From assembly GCA_025769875.1 (NCBI GenBank), contig JAGFNK010000106.1, positions 1 to 64,000 on the forward strand: a stretch of 64,000 nucleotides of DNA. The letters are read 5' to 3'. The DNA is from Russula earlei. Taxonomy: Eukaryota; Basidiomycota; Agaricomycetes; Russulales; Russulaceae. Below are positions 11,062 to 22,738 of the stretch, one piece after another (the first letter of the stretch is position 1; each line of letters begins with the position of its first letter). Position numbers and translations under genes: made by a program. Below the pieces are notes generated by a model. That model was not told the DNA's origin. It saw nothing but the letters and a program-made list of their open reading frames with translations, and did not search any database.

Positions 11062-12776
11062 ATGCTCAGAGCGTGTCGCATCGTCTGCGCGTCCAAGCGC
11101 GGCTTCGCAACCGTCGTCGACGCTTCAACCGGTTTCAAGGTTGCTGCTGTCGATAATGGCCAGCCGTCATCCAGCGTCACCGTCCTACTCAAAGCAGGTA
11201 GTCGGTATCAGACCAAACCCGGAGTTGCTCACACACTGTCCAACTTTGCCTTCAAGGTGTGTTCTCTCTTCTCCCTCTCATAACAGTCAACTAGGGACAT
11301 CGTTATCGTTAAAAAAAAAGTGCCGTTGCTATGCGTTGACAACTGCCGTCGGGGTCAAGTCCGATGTGCGACGTTGAAATTAATACGTCGTTGGATGTGA
11401 TGCTCTTCCTCCCCTCGATTGCGTGATATGCAACCTGACATTTACAGAGGTGTCTTATGTCAGCCCTTCGAGTGCTGCTTCTCTTGCCTTGTCGTTGCAG
11501 GTTGCTGTGGTGTTTCTATCAGCTTGGACACTAATTTCATTTGATTCAGAGCACCGCAAAGAGGTCTGCACTGGGCACAATTCGCGAAGCTGAACTGTAC
11601 GGCGGCGTCCTCTCTTCATCACTTTCTCGTGAGCACCTAGCGCTCACCGCCGAGTTCCTACGTGGCGACGAGTGCGTCTCATGTCCAAGTGGTTTTCCTG
11701 CATTCGATTTCTGATCAGACGTGACAGGGAATACTTTGTTGATGTCCTTGCTTCTTTCCTCGCCGCGCCAAAGTTCACTCGCCATGAGCTCAGCGAATAT
11801 GTGCTCCCCGCAGTCCACTCGGAGTCTCATGCCGCCTCTCAATCGGCTCCGACGTACGCCCTGGAGCTTGCCCACGCGCTGGCTTTCCGCGGCGGCCTAG
11901 GCAATTCGCTCTACGCGGACAGCCAAGCCACCGGCAACATCACTGCGGAGGACATCCGGGATTTACACGCTCGGGCAGTCGGCAACCCAAGCAGTGTCGC
12001 CATTCTCGGCACCGGTATCTCCGCCGAGTCGCTCGCCAAGCTTTTCGAGAGCGCCGTTTCTGCGCACAAGACGTCCGTGACGCCCGTGCCCTCCGCGCCG
12101 GCTCCATCCGCGACGACGTACCGCGGAGGCTCGACCCGCATCGCGTCCGCGCATGGCCCACAGGCGGTTTTCGTCGGCTTTGGCAGCACCGCGTTGGCTT
12201 CGGTACCTGCGTTGCATGCGCTCGCGGCGCACCTGAATCCTGCACCCGCGCTCAAATGGGCCTCCAGTGCCGCGCTGCTGGCGTCCGGAATCCCCGCCGG
12301 CGTTCACGCGCGCAGCGTGCTCCTTCCGTACTCGGACGCGACGCTCATCGGCGTTGTCCTCGAGGGAGAGGACGCCGCCGGTCTCAGGGAAGGTGCCAAG
12401 GCGGTTGTGGGCGCATTTAAGGACGCTGCCGGGGGCAAGGTCGGCAGGGAGGAGCTCGCGCGCGCCGTGGCGAGGGCCAAATTCCAGGTCGCAGCTGGCG
12501 TCGAGGCGCGCGAGGGTTACGTCGGCGCGTTAGGGCCCAAGGTGCTCAAGGGCGAGACGGCGAGCTTGCAGACGGTATTAGATGGCATCCAGGGCGTCAG
12601 CGCAGCAAGTCTTTCTCAGGTGCGCGCGCGTTCTCGCCGGTTGTGGACGCATGGTGCTGATGGGGGAACTTGTTTCGCAGGTTGCGGGCGACCTCGTCAA
12701 GAGTAAGCCTACGTACATCGCCATCGGCGATGTCCACGCGCTGCCCCATGCGGACGAGATTGGGCTCAGTGCATGA
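11062..12776 (+). CDS. QCR2: Ubiquinol-cytochrome c reductase core protein 2 (complex III)
   Basis: Exons 11062-11256, 11550-11671, 11728-12619 and 12681-12776 give 434 aa. The N-terminus (MLRACRIVCASKRGFATV) is Arg-rich without acidic residues, as expected of a mitochondrial presequence. The M16-family fold is visible: LKAGSRYQTKPGVAHTLSNF in exon 1, REAELYGGVLSSSLSREHL in exon 2, and KFTRHELSEYVLPAV plus SVLLPYSDATLIGVVLEG in exon 3. The HxxEH zinc site of active peptidases is absent, which is normal for Core 2, a structural inner-membrane subunit of the bc1 complex. Exon 4 ends DVHALPHADEIGL. The first intron, 293 nt, is far longer than the others (56 and 61 nt). The gene converges on NAA30. 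Confidence 0.92.
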
Positions 12777-13701
12777 TCATAAGAGGGTTGTCGAAGGCTG
12801 AAAATTTAAAAACAGGAAAGCTGGTCACCTCGTCCTGATAAAGTTAACACACCTCGCACCGCGCTAATCCCATAGATCTTTTTTCACCCGTTTCTCGTCC
12901 CCTCTCCGACCCACGCGCAGCGGCGTTTGGGCGTCCAAGCAAGGCTCTTGTCGTTTTCTTCGGGCGCGACTCGGACGTTGTCCCTTGTCCATTTTTGTCG
13001 TTCAGGCAAGGTTTTCGCCACACCACACCACACCACCGTGCCCTGGTTCTGGCGCAGGCCAATGTCAGGCGGCCACGTAGCTCAGACCCCGGGATGCATA
13101 TGCCTTTTGACTTGATCGCTGTGAGTTTGATCGAGAGTGCCCATGCGCACGCCCCGCTCCCCGAGTAGATAAATTAGATACTTGAGAACTCATCGGAGTC
13201 TGGCACTGTCCGGCGTGCGCCGACGTGGGTGCCTCGTTCCAGATTCCGGATCACACGATGATCGTAAGGAAGCAGGGCAGCAGGGTCATCGCCGCCGCAC
13301 GACGCAATGAATATATAGCAAGATGAGGTTGAATTGGGGGTTGATTAAAGGGTCAAGGTACTGTACATAAGAGGGGTCGAGATGAATGTGCAATGGACGA
13401 GAGCACGGTGTACATCAGTGAGCTGGTAATAAGCTAGAGCTAGAGAGCAGAATTGAGAAGGGGATGGATATGCAGGGTAGTGAAGCCTCAAGGAAGCCCT
13501 CAAAAAGAAAGAAACTTGTACAACCGCTTTCGGGGAGACGTGGGGGCGTATCATACAGGGTTAAGGATGCCATCCCACGCCGGGCCCGGGCCAAGATGAG
13601 GCAGGGTTTGTCTAAAGATTCCGAGATAGGGCGGGGTGCGACGTGCGGGAGGGAAGGAGAAACCTTGTTGTTGTGGTGTGATATACAACGGTAGGCATGG
13701 C
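12777..13701. other. Intergenic region between convergent QCR2 and NAA30
   Basis: This 0.9 kb lies between two 3' ends. Short open frames exist on both strands, but none shows a recognisable domain or splice pattern. I see 3'-flank sequence and no transposon ends. Confidence 0.5.
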
Positions 13702-14873
13702 TCAGCGGCCCGACACGCGATCCTCGTCGTCTTCTGCGGGCCAGACCGTGATCATGCGGCAGGCGCGGAGCGCGGCGACGCGGCGACGCAGCCGCACGAG
13801 CTTCGCAGTGTCCTCCGCGCGATCCCCCTCGTCCGCGGAAGAAGGCGGAGACGGGAACGTGGATTCCGCCCCCTCCCCGGGAGTGGTGGACTCCTCCTCG
13901 TCATCATCATCATCATCATCATCGAGGGCACCAGGTGGCCGCGGTGAAAGGAGCGCGGAGGGACGATGCTTGTCGCGGGGCACGACGGCGGCCGCACCAG
14001 GGCCTTCGGTGCCGGAGAGCGGGAGAACGAGGCGGAATGCGTCCTTTCCGTTCAGGTAAAAGCGGTGGAGACGCTTCTCCGGGAGAAAACCGAGGGAAGT
14101 GTAGAGCGCGAGGGCGGGCACGTTGTCGAACTCGGTCTCTAGCGCGATCTGGCGAGCGGAGATGACATGTCAGTTTCTAGTTTCGAATTCCAGATGTCAA
14201 AGGAAAGAAGGGAACGCGGAGGAGGGAACGAGTGGGATGAATGGAAGATCGCGTGGCGAGTGAAAGAGTTTTTTTTTCCTTCTTAATCGGATCTGGAACA
14301 GGGGAACGTGGGGGTGCACGAGGAGAGGAGGATGGGATTAGGGCGACGGGGTTGGGGCGGGATTGCGTCTTACCTCCTGTGCACCGCTGGATCGCATGAC
14401 GCCGATGGAATGGCGGACGAGCGCGGACGCTGTCGGTGATGGGGTAGTGAGCGAGTAGGAAAACAAGAGGAGAGCGGGAGTTGTGTGTACCGATGCCGCG
14501 CTTGCGGTAGCCCTTGTCGACGCTGAGCATGGCTATGTAACCCCGGATGTGACGTTCACGATGGGGGGACTGTTTGCAGACTATAACGCCAACGGGATGT
14601 GGCGCCCCTTGCGCGTATGCCTGATGACCGTGAGAACGGGCGGACGGGTAAATGGGGAGGACGAGCGTACGAGGAAGGAAAGGTGAGGCCTGGGGGGGGG
14701 CAAGCCGGGTGAGCGTTACGGTGAGGGATGAAAGGGGTGGGTGCGGACCATTGGTGGAGGAAGTATCGATAGGTATAGACTACATAAGGCTCTGACAGCT
14801 CGCTCTGAACGAGAGAAATGATATGAGGGAGTTCGTGCTCTCCGCTGTAGGCGCGATAGGTGATTGCGTCCAT
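13702..14873 (-). CDS. NAA30: N-alpha-acetyltransferase 30, NatC catalytic subunit
   Basis: Five exons on the minus strand: 14873-14749, 14689-14671 (only 19 nt), 14620-14491, 14429-14374 and 14148-13702, giving 258 aa. Together they restore the NAA30 sequence: ELSEPYVVYTYRYFLHQW, then PHLSFL from the micro-exon, HIRGYIAMLSVDKGYRKRGI with the acetyl-CoA binding RxxGxA loop, IALETEFDNVPALALYTSLG and RLHRFYLNGKDAFRL. NatC acetylates N-termini beginning Met plus a hydrophobic residue, co-translationally on ribosomes. After the GNAT domain there is an extra tail of about 100 residues, with a Pro/Arg-rich part, an Asp8-Glu3 run encoded by a GAT/GAC triplet tract (near 13893-13926) and a charged end. 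That tail is not part of the catalytic domain. Confidence 0.92.
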
Positions 14874-15036
14874 GGGTGGTGGAGGTCGTGTGCAAGGCAG
14901 CTAGGTAGGGTCGTCTTTCTCGTGTCGCTCGCCGATGTCTTTGTTATAGCAATTTCATATATATTCAATCCACCCGAGATCCGATCATTACACACCCCCT
15001 CGTGACCCGCCTCCAGGCTACAGCTATGCTATCCTG

Positions 15037-18000
15037 CTATCCTCCAAAATGTACAAAGTTCACCCACCGCTCGAGCTTCATCCCCTTCTTCCTCCGCAGC
15101 CTCTGCACTGCATCCCGGAGCGCCCTCGCCGATCTCGCTCCAATGCTCTCACCCGGCTCCTCTTCACCAAACATACGCCCGTAAAAATCCCTCGAGACCT
15201 CTCGCCCGTCCACGTCCGCCATCGCCCACATCGTGCCCACGACGCTCCGGAAGCCACAGTGTTGCATCGCCGCGGTGAGGTGAAGCGCCTCGTCCGGCGT
15301 GTGCCCGTCCGTCCACTCCGCCGCGTGGCACACGGAAAGAAAGGCACACTCCGCCGTCGTCACCTGAGAACGCACCATGTCCAGCACCGTGAGGCGCTCG
15401 TCGCGGTGCAAAAGGAACGCCGTCTCGAATGGTCGCTCAAGGTCCAGGCTTCCGTGGCACGCAAAGTGAACCATACGGTGGTTCGGGAGGTGCTCCATCA
15501 CGCTCGCTCGTGTCGCCTCAGCCCCAATCAGGCTCACCGCCGACGGGACGCGTCTCTGGATCGCCATTATCTCCCCCTTTACCCCCGGAAGAGAGAGGTC
15601 AGGCTGCCCTACGATCAACAATGAAGGCGTTTCAAGGGTACCCGTCATCCCTTTGCGTGATTCGATCAGGGCAGCAAGCGATGGCGTGTACGAAGAAACG
15701 TATACGTCCGAAAAGTATTGTTCCACCCCGTCCTCTGCTTCAATTGGCCCGGCAGCGTGCAGAGGAAGGGAGCAAAACACAGACGTCGGGCACCACCATA
15801 TCCGAGATTGTTCAGGTATCCCAAGATTGTGGAGATTTTCTATCACTGGACGGCCCACCAAGTCGTACAGTTCTCGAAGCACAAAACGCAGCGATTGTTC
15901 ATAGCGTGGCGAGTTTAGTGAATGCCGGGTTCGCGTCTCAAGTAGCAATCGTTTCAACTCAGTCGTCCGAGTGTAGAAGTCTTCGGCCGTAGGTATGAGG
16001 ACAGGGACGGAATTCTCCACGACGATGAGGATGTCAGAGCGGTAACGGCAGTGATTGATAATGATGACTGGGCCACGTGCAGCCGCCGTCTTAAGTGTTC
16101 CGAAGGGCACGGCCTTGAGAAAGTCTTTGAAGCCTGGCACCAGCCGGATCTGTGCGATTATCTCTACGCGCTTGCGCTCAAGCTTGCGCACGTTCTCCAT
16201 CATCTGACTAAACACGTCCGGCCGGCTGTAATGGTCATCAAGGGTTGCCGCGCGTCCTTCCGGGTCTATTTCCGGCGCTTGCGCAGATGTGGCGATGTTC
16301 TCGAGCTCCTCGTTTATCGCTACAAACCGCCCCGCCAGCGTCGCGTTGTCGCTTGCCTGGAGCTGGTCAATCGGCGTGCGCAAGCCGCGCATTTCAGACC
16401 AGAGCAGAGCCCGCCCTTGCTCCAGACTCTCGACGGCCCTTTCTAGGGAACCCATCTCGATGTGGTAAGACGCGCACTCGAGCGGGACCGCTGAAAGCGG
16501 TCCCCATCTTCCCCTGAGGAGCCGATGCTGCACTTCCAGCGTTGGTCCAATGGCCAACGAGCTCTGCATAAGCGAGATGGCCTTCTCGTATGCCAGCGTC
16601 GTCAAGGGGTGTCGAAGCCCTCGTGCGCAGGCCGCCCACTGACTCGCTATCTCGCATCTTGCGTGGGGGTGGGCGTATTCCTCTTCAAACGCGGATTGGA
16701 ACAACGCCATAGATTCCTCAAAGTCCACTTTTCGGGAGAGCGCGAAGGAGCGGAGGCTCAGAGATAAGGCGAGCGTTTGTAGGGGAACGAAGCGGGACAT
16801 TTGCCCGCGTGGAGACGATTCGAGCGCGTCCCTGCAGCACGCGATTGACTCGTCCAGGTAGCGCACGTCGTTGGGGTCGAGGATAAAACGTTTCTGATAC
16901 GCCTTGCCGAGGTTGAAGAGAGACATCCGTCGAACGTAATTGCCGGGCGGGGCTGCTGCGAGCGCGACAGAGTGGCAGTTGATCTCCTCTTCGAGATCCG
17001 CCAACTTCTGCGTGCGTTGAAATTTGGCGCCACAGGCGAGTGCGAGGGAGCGCAGAGCATCGAGCTGATCTGAATGACCAAGGGGTATCCTAGCGACGCG
17101 CTCCTTCTGCAGTCGTATTTCCTCTTCCAACCCTTCCAACGAGTCATCCCTCTGGAAACCCCCGATGAATGCATTCGACTCATCGATGACATTCGTGACT
17201 GCCACATGGAGGGGCTCCGGTATCTCTTCACTGAGCGCCTCGCGGACACAGGTGTCCGCCTCCTGTAGGAACTCCGCGTTGCCGAAGAACGCGTAACGCC
17301 ACCTCAGCGAGCCGGAGAGGAGCGCCAGACACGCAGGACGCAACGGATGGCCGGGTGGACATTCGCCAAGCACGGCGCGAGAGTGGCGGATGGCTTCTTC
17401 GAGGGACTCGAGCTGCTTGTCGTGGGTAAACCGGTGATGAAGGACGGTCGCGACGCCCATCTGCGCGAGGGGACGCAGAGGGTGTTCGCGGGGAAGGAGG
17501 GCGAGTCCTCTGTTGAACCGCATTATGGCCTGCTTGCAGTGGTCGTACAGGCTGGTCTGCTGGAACCATATGCTGAAAGCGATGCCCTGGGTGACGCAGA
17601 ATTCGGGGGACCGCTCTGGCGGGCACACCGTCTCCACCTCGGCGAAGAGCCCGAGCACTTGCTCGCATTCTGCGCTCTGATCGATCTGACTCAGCCTGGC
17701 GACGAGGATGTGTCCGATATTTTGCGCAATCCGTCCGATGTGGCCGCTTGAGGGGTCCGTGGTGGCAGACTTTCGATAGATTCGTACCACTTCTTCAGCC
17801 AAGTCTGGCTGGACCTCAGTTTCCGTCCGAACCTTATGAGCCAGCAACGTTGTGAGGTTATGCAGGACTTCCAGAGAATCAATCTCGACTATAGCCCTAG
17901 GCGGAAAGGCCAGAACAAGGCGGTAATGCCTGACGGCGCGTTCCAAGTCTTCAGGGCTACGGTATAGCTCGAACCGGAATGAGAGAGAACATGCCAATTT

Positions 18001-18477
18001 GTAGAATATCTTGGTGGTATGGAAGACGCGAGAGGCTAGAGGCCCGAGCGGAAGGAGGAGCGCCTCGGCGAAGAGAGGAATGAGGGCGAACAGGTCGTCC
18101 TCCTGGCGCGAAATAAGATAACGGCAGTACAGGGCTGAACCGAGAGCAGAGAGAATGCATGGGCGAAGGGGATGTGGTCGTGGGAAGAAAGGAGACAGGG
18201 TCCGAAACCTCTCAATGTCGGCACCAACTTGTTGGAGGATATCATGCGTTCCTGTCCAAAACGCTCGGAGGAGATTCGGGATCTCAGGTTTGCTGAGGGA
18301 CGCACCTTGCATGTCGTGGATACGATGATGATTTGTTTTGGTCACACAGGTTGGGAGAGCGTGTGCCTCGAGGAAGAAGGTATCCGGAGAATCGAAGGTA
18401 CGTGAAGGCGCGCAGCCCTCTTGCTTCGAGTGTGTGGACTGCGAATCCGAGGTCACTGTTTCCCGCTCGGTCAACAC
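15037..18477 (-). CDS. TPR-CHAT protein, caspase-like protease homologue
   Basis: A single uninterrupted frame of 1146 aa. The first 750 residues or so are TPR-like helical repeats with the recurrent agaricomycete pattern: ...PPGHPLRPACLALLSGSL..., DLEEEINCHSVALAAAPPGN, LDESIACCRDALESSPRGQM. Residues 870-1146 form a CHAT domain: VHFACHGSLDL with the likely catalytic His near residue 1008, AFLSVCHAAEW with the likely catalytic Cys near 1050, then FRSVVGTMWAMADVDG and the terminal WVNFVHFGG. CHAT domains are clan CD peptidases related to caspases and separases. Fusion to TPRs suggests activation by binding of a partner or ligand. The substrate is unknown. The start is the first ATG of the frame; an internal ATG (the Met of HDMQGASL) is an alternative. 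Confidence 0.88.
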   Translation of the reverse strand: MLTERETVTSDSQSTHSKQEGCAPSRTFDSPDTFFLEAHALPTCVTKTNHHRIHDMQGASLSKPEIPNLLRAFWTGTHDILQQVGADIERFRTLSPFFPRPHPLRPCILSALGSALYCRYLISRQEDDLFALIPLFAEALLLPLGPLASRVFHTTKIFYKLACSLSFRFELYRSPEDLERAVRHYRLVLAFPPRAIVEIDSLEVLHNLTTLLAHKVRTETEVQPDLAEEVVRIYRKSATTDPSSGHIGRIAQNIGHILVARLSQIDQSAECEQVLGLFAEVETVCPPERSPEFCVTQGIAFSIWFQQTSLYDHCKQAIMRFNRGLALLPREHPLRPLAQMGVATVLHHRFTHDKQLESLEEAIRHSRAVLGECPPGHPLRPACLALLSGSLRWRYAFFGNAEFLQEADTCVREALSEEIPEPLHVAVTNVIDESNAFIGGFQRDDSLEGLEEEIRLQKERVARIPLGHSDQLDALRSLALACGAKFQRTQKLADLEEEINCHSVALAAAPPGNYVRRMSLFNLGKAYQKRFILDPNDVRYLDESIACCRDALESSPRGQMSRFVPLQTLALSLSLRSFALSRKVDFEESMALFQSAFEEEYAHPHARCEIASQWAACARGLRHPLTTLAYEKAISLMQSSLAIGPTLEVQHRLLRGRWGPLSAVPLECASYHIEMGSLERAVESLEQGRALLWSEMRGLRTPIDQLQASDNATLAGRFVAINEELENIATSAQAPEIDPEGRAATLDDHYSRPDVFSQMMENVRKLERKRVEIIAQIRLVPGFKDFLKAVPFGTLKTAAARGPVIIINHCRYRSDILIVVENSVPVLIPTAEDFYTRTTELKRLLLETRTRHSLNSPRYEQSLRFVLRELYDLVGRPVIENLHNLGIPEQSRIWWCPTSVFCSLPLHAAGPIEAEDGVEQYFSDVYVSSYTPSLAALIESRKGMTGTLETPSLLIVGQPDLSLPGVKGEIMAIQRRVPSAVSLIGAEATRASVMEHLPNHRMVHFACHGSLDLERPFETAFLLHRDERLTVLDMVRSQVTTAECAFLSVCHAAEWTDGHTPDEALHLTAAMQHCGFRSVVGTMWAMADVDGREVSRDFYGRMFGEEEPGESIGARSARALRDAVQRLRRKKGMKLERWVNFVHFGG

Positions 18478-18848
18478 TTGAATTGAAGAACCGGTGTTTT
18501 GGGGACGACTCGTGGCCGTTTGGCAGGGTAGAGTACGGAATCAGACCTGATGGAGGTAGGATGGAAGTGAAAAGGCGCTGAATCGGTTCAGGGTGGTTGC
18601 AACGTGTCGGTGGGGCTGTTCGTTCAACTTGTTGGTGAGGCTCAACTTTAGGCATGGGACGCACGACCTCGGAGAAGTATGATTCAGATTCACAGACGCA
18701 GACGTGTGTGTCATTGGAGACTTTGTCATTCCTAGAAGTTTTACCGCGGATCGCATGGGCGCGTCCGCTCATCGTTCGTCGATGCGAGCCTTTCAGTTGG
18801 TTTTGCACGCGGCATCACCGTAGGAGTAGAAGCTAGATGGAGAATGAC
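18478..18848. other. Upstream region of the TPR-CHAT gene
   Basis: This 370 bp between the CHAT start codon and MULE copy 1 presumably contains the CHAT promoter. I see no clear TATA box and no coding sequence. The last 9 bp (18840-18848, GAGAATGAC) are the target duplicated by the MULE insertion. Confidence 0.5.
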
Positions 18849-19027
18849 AGCTTTTGACTTTTAGCGGTGGGTTGGATGATCAAGAATTGCCATAAAAGGC
18901 GATTGGGTCGGCAAGAGAATCGGGGGTTCAATCACGCGTTAAATTACACATATAAGCGAGTTAACAGTAACATAACTACTTACATTTTTCCTTACCAAAT
19001 CAAAAACAAATGTTATCCTGTTTCTGA

Positions 19028-22000
19028 TTGACTGGTGCGTCATCTGCCCCATCCATTCCATCTGCCGCTTCCGGCCCGAGCGCCCCTTGCGCGACACAAC
19101 GTTTAAAGTTCAGGCATGCCCCTTCAAAGATCATTGCCAATTCTGGAAAGAGGGGAGATTTTAATTATGACTGGGAGCATGGCAGATACCCCATGGAATG
19201 GCCGACAGCAGCCAATTTTGACGCATGGTGCTGGCAAGAAGAACTGGCTCATATATCCAATTGAATTGATTACATCCAGCACCAAGCATGGGCAGGGATG
19301 GACAAAAAAGGTTTTTGTCTGTTCCTGCCAACTATCTGGGGGAGCTTCACATTATGTAAAGAAGCACCCCAATTGCACACAGAGATCTGAGATCAAGAAG
19401 ACAGGTTGCCATTGCCAAATAGTCATCAAATCTTATGTGGATGTGCCTACCATTCTCAGACAATACACAAGCGAGCATGACCATGAAATGGGAATTGCTA
19501 ATCTTGCTTACACATGAATGTCATGCATAGCGTGTGATAAAATTAGATCCTTGTTGTCAAGGAAGGTTGATCCACAGGAAATAGTAAGTGTGCATTGAAT
19601 TTATTTTTAATTGCTAACCTAATGAATTGAAAGGTACATGATATTCAGGATTTGTTGCCTGATGGCAGCCGAGACCAATTCATCTTGCTTTGGGATGTGA
19701 GCTGCATGGCCCAGGAAATTGAAGATGACAATATCAGGCTGCATCCAGAGGATGCCATCTCCACCAGGCTCTGGTTGGACAGATTGAGAGATGAAAATAC
19801 AAATGTTTTTTACAAAGACAGGCTGCACAGTGCCCCATCTCAGTCAAATCTGTAGGAGGATGCATATGTGTTATGCATCCAGACCACTTTCCAAATGGAG
19901 GCATTCCGCTGCCTCGGGAATGGCTTCATTGGTATTGACACAACTCATAATACAGTATTACTCAATATCTGGACTTTTTATTATTTACCATGGTCATGCA
20001 GGATCACTGGGGACATGGTGCATAATATTTACTAAATGTCAATTTAGCATGCTTACCTTTTCTGGATAGGTGTGCCTGTTGCCTGGATGCTGGCATCCAA
20101 TGGAACAACAGACACAAGTTCCTTTTTTGTCTGTTGGGTCAGGATGCCAGTCTGGCTATCCAGCCGTCTATTATTATGACAGATCGTGATGCCATGCAGA
20201 TTGCCACCTGTCATGAACCATTCTCCAGAGAGGGCCCTTGAAGGACCCTTCCTTATAGGAGGAAACCCAGCCTCTATGGTGTCACCCTGTTCACACAAGC
20301 AAAAGGGGTGAGTAGAGGTGTCCACAATATCACACGTGCATTGTCGCGCGAGCAATTCTCGGCACAATCGACATACAGCAAGCCCCACTTAATGGCAACC
20401 CTTCTAGCAATAAAGGACAGTATTAGGACCCTCCTAGGGACCCTTTTAGGACAACTCTAGGTGCTCTACAATAGGCACTAACCTAGTATCAAAGACCCTA
20501 CAACGTGTTATTAGACCAACTCTAATAACTATAGAATGAACTATAAGCCAATACTAAGGACCTTAATAAGAGTATTAGGGTCGACTCTAAGGACCCTAAT
20601 AGAACTATATAAGGGGCCTTATAAGATAACACTACTCCCTAAAGCAAACTACAAGTCCTCAAATGACCGGCCCTAAACTAACTAACAGAAAAGGAATCAG
20701 GTGCTTGCACGTGCACTAAAGCAGTAAACACGTGGACAGTGAAAGCTCTTACTCATCAAGAGGAGCCTTCTTACTCAGCAGCTTACTGAGCATGACTGAG
20801 CATGCTCAGTAAGCACACTCCGACTTCTTACTCATCACTCTATTGTGCTTGATAACAAGGTTATGACTTGTTCCCTATTTAGCAGTTCTCTTGTAGTATA
20901 TAAGCGCTCAATAAAGTAGTGGACAGTCCTTAGACTGTCCATTTGTTTACAGCACTCTCCATCCCTGGGATACTCCTTTAAGGACCATCCCCTTGTGACT
21001 ATCCTGGCCTCCTCTCTGCATGACTGTTCAACTCTCACAGTGACAGTGCCTCTCTGGTATTTGTTACTACTCTGGACCCTGCTTCTTGCCCATGCTGTCT
21101 TGGACATCTATCAACTCATCTTCAAGCTTATCCCTTGCTCTTGAACTGGATAGTTCAACAGTGAGTCTTGACACCACCCTCAAGATTGCCTATCTGGGAA
21201 GTCAGATATGGCTTTGCAAGTGGCACATGTTGTGCGCAATGCAATCACACTTCAATACAACTGAATTTCCTGATCTGTGGGATAAGATCAAGAGATGGGT
21301 ACATACAGATGATCAGGCCAACTTTCTGCAAATCTGGGAGGAGATATCCACTGATCCTCAGGTCCCACAAAGTTTTGTGAACTACCTTGGGTGTGAATGG
21401 ATCCTGTGGTGCATATGTGGTCCATGGTTCACTGGAAAAATCAGCATATCTTTGAGGAAGGGGACACCAATATGTTGATTGAAGCATATGTGTTCCAACT
21501 GATCTAAAGATAAGATGATCTAGTCATCTTTTAGATATCATCACGTCCTCAAATCACACTGGCTCAATGGCAAGCACAATCAGCAGATCAATCAAATCTT
21601 ATTTGTGCTAGTGCATCAAATGGTGCCATATTACCAAACCAGGCACAAACATCAGAAAGTTGGGCTTGATGCTCAGGACCTGGTGGCTGACAGGCATCGG
21701 AAACTTTTCACCTGTGCCAAGAGCATATCACAAGATTTGATCTTGCAATTTGATGAGATCTGCTTTCACATCACTTCACAATCCTGGTCCAGTGAGTTTT
21801 ACTCAATCAATCTGATGAAGTCAACTTGTGATTGCACAGATTATCCACAGATTAGATTCTGCACACACATTGCAGCAATCTACATCCACTTTCCCCACCT
21901 CTGTCCTGAAGAGAGCACCCAAAAAGCTCCCATAGGGAGTGAAAATAAATCCCCTGACCCACCATCCCCATCCACCAGGCCAAGGGAGAGCCTAGTATCT

Positions 22001-22516
22001 CTCTCACAGGAGATCATATCATTATCACATGATCTCACATCTAGGCTTGAGGGTGCTAATCAATCAGCAGAGATTGTTGAGGCCACACAGGCTGCCAAAT
22101 ACAGTTTGGCAGCAGCAATTAATATAATTAAAGGTTTCAAGGTCTTACCCAATAAGGAGGTAATTGCACCCAATCAGCATACATGGATGGAGACAGCTGA
22201 GTGTATGGGTGTCAAATGGGGCCCAAAACAATGGACCAGTCTCCCTGACATGCAGGGACTGACAGTACAAAGCATCGGCATTGCAAAGGGAAAGTGCCAC
22301 CATGTTCACAATGATCCATACACCAGGGGCGAATGGTTGGGCAAGTGCACCAAGCCCAATGCAACATCTGCTGCTGTGAATGTGCACACACATGCCCTTA
22401 GGGAACTGCCATCTCAAACCCCCCTCCCTCGGAACCCCCCTCAGAACCCCCTCCTTCAGATGCCACTGCCTCCCTTGCACCAGGTCCCTTCAGACTTGCA
22501 CCACCACCTATTCTAG
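19028..22516 (+). pseudogene. MULE transposase with FAR1-like and SWIM zinc-finger regions, disrupted
   Basis: Reading from about 19028: a FAR1/WRKY-GCM1-like region (SYVDVPTILRQYTSEHDHEM), then the transposase core, whose reading near 20165-20203 gives PSIIMTDRDAMQIAT with a catalytic Asp. After the LTR, LCKWHMLCAMQSHF near 21213 is the CxWH motif usual in this family. Near 21821-21898 a SWIM finger reads STCDCTDYPQIRFCTHIAAI, Cys-x-Cys with a later Cys-x-His. The frame shifts several times and an LTR interrupts it, so the protein is not made as a unit. Small introns may account for part of the breaks. Confidence 0.8.
20209..21173 (-). mobile_element. Solo LTR, family 1, copy B (965 bp)
   Basis: This is the reverse complement of the family 1 LTR. 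Its ends are TGTCATGAACC on the left and AGTCTTGACA on the right. The 5 bp CCACC flank it at 20204-20208 and 21174-21178, an exact TSD. It sits within the catalytic region of the MULE transposase, so it inserted after the MULE did. Confidence 0.93.
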
Positions 22517-22738
22517 CAGCCTCATCTTCTGCTGATCATTACAATAGAAAATCTTTATTTGTATTGTAATTTATTTTCCAGATACATAATAAATAAGTGA
22601 TTAAATAAGTGATTAAGAAAATACTTTGGTGTTATTTACACATGTGATTGAAGCCCCAATTATCTTGCCGACCCAATTGCCTTTTATAGTAATTTTTGAT
22701 CATCTAACCACCACTAAAAGTATGCAACTGAGAATGAC

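Larger units (their letters stand above)
18849..22729 (+). mobile_element. MULE (Mutator-like) element, copy 1, with solo LTR inside
   Basis: Terminal inverted repeats of roughly 100 bp are visible. The left end reads AGCTTTTGACTTTTAGC; the right end reads, on the opposite strand, AGTTGCATACTTTTAGT. Both continue with ggtggttagatgatca-like sequence and a conserved cataaaaggc...gggtcggcaaga block. The flanking 9 bp GAGAATGAC are identical on both sides (18840-18848 and 22730-22738), the expected MULE TSD. It encodes a FAR1-type DNA-binding region, a MULE transposase and a SWIM zinc finger. The solo LTR at 20209-21173 splits the transposase. Two further, shorter copies occur at 22934 and 32673. 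Confidence 0.93.

Noticed and set aside
20053..20388. 111-codon minus-strand frame as a gene
   Set aside because: It begins in the LTR 3' region and runs into MULE sequence across the insertion junction, so it is a chimera.
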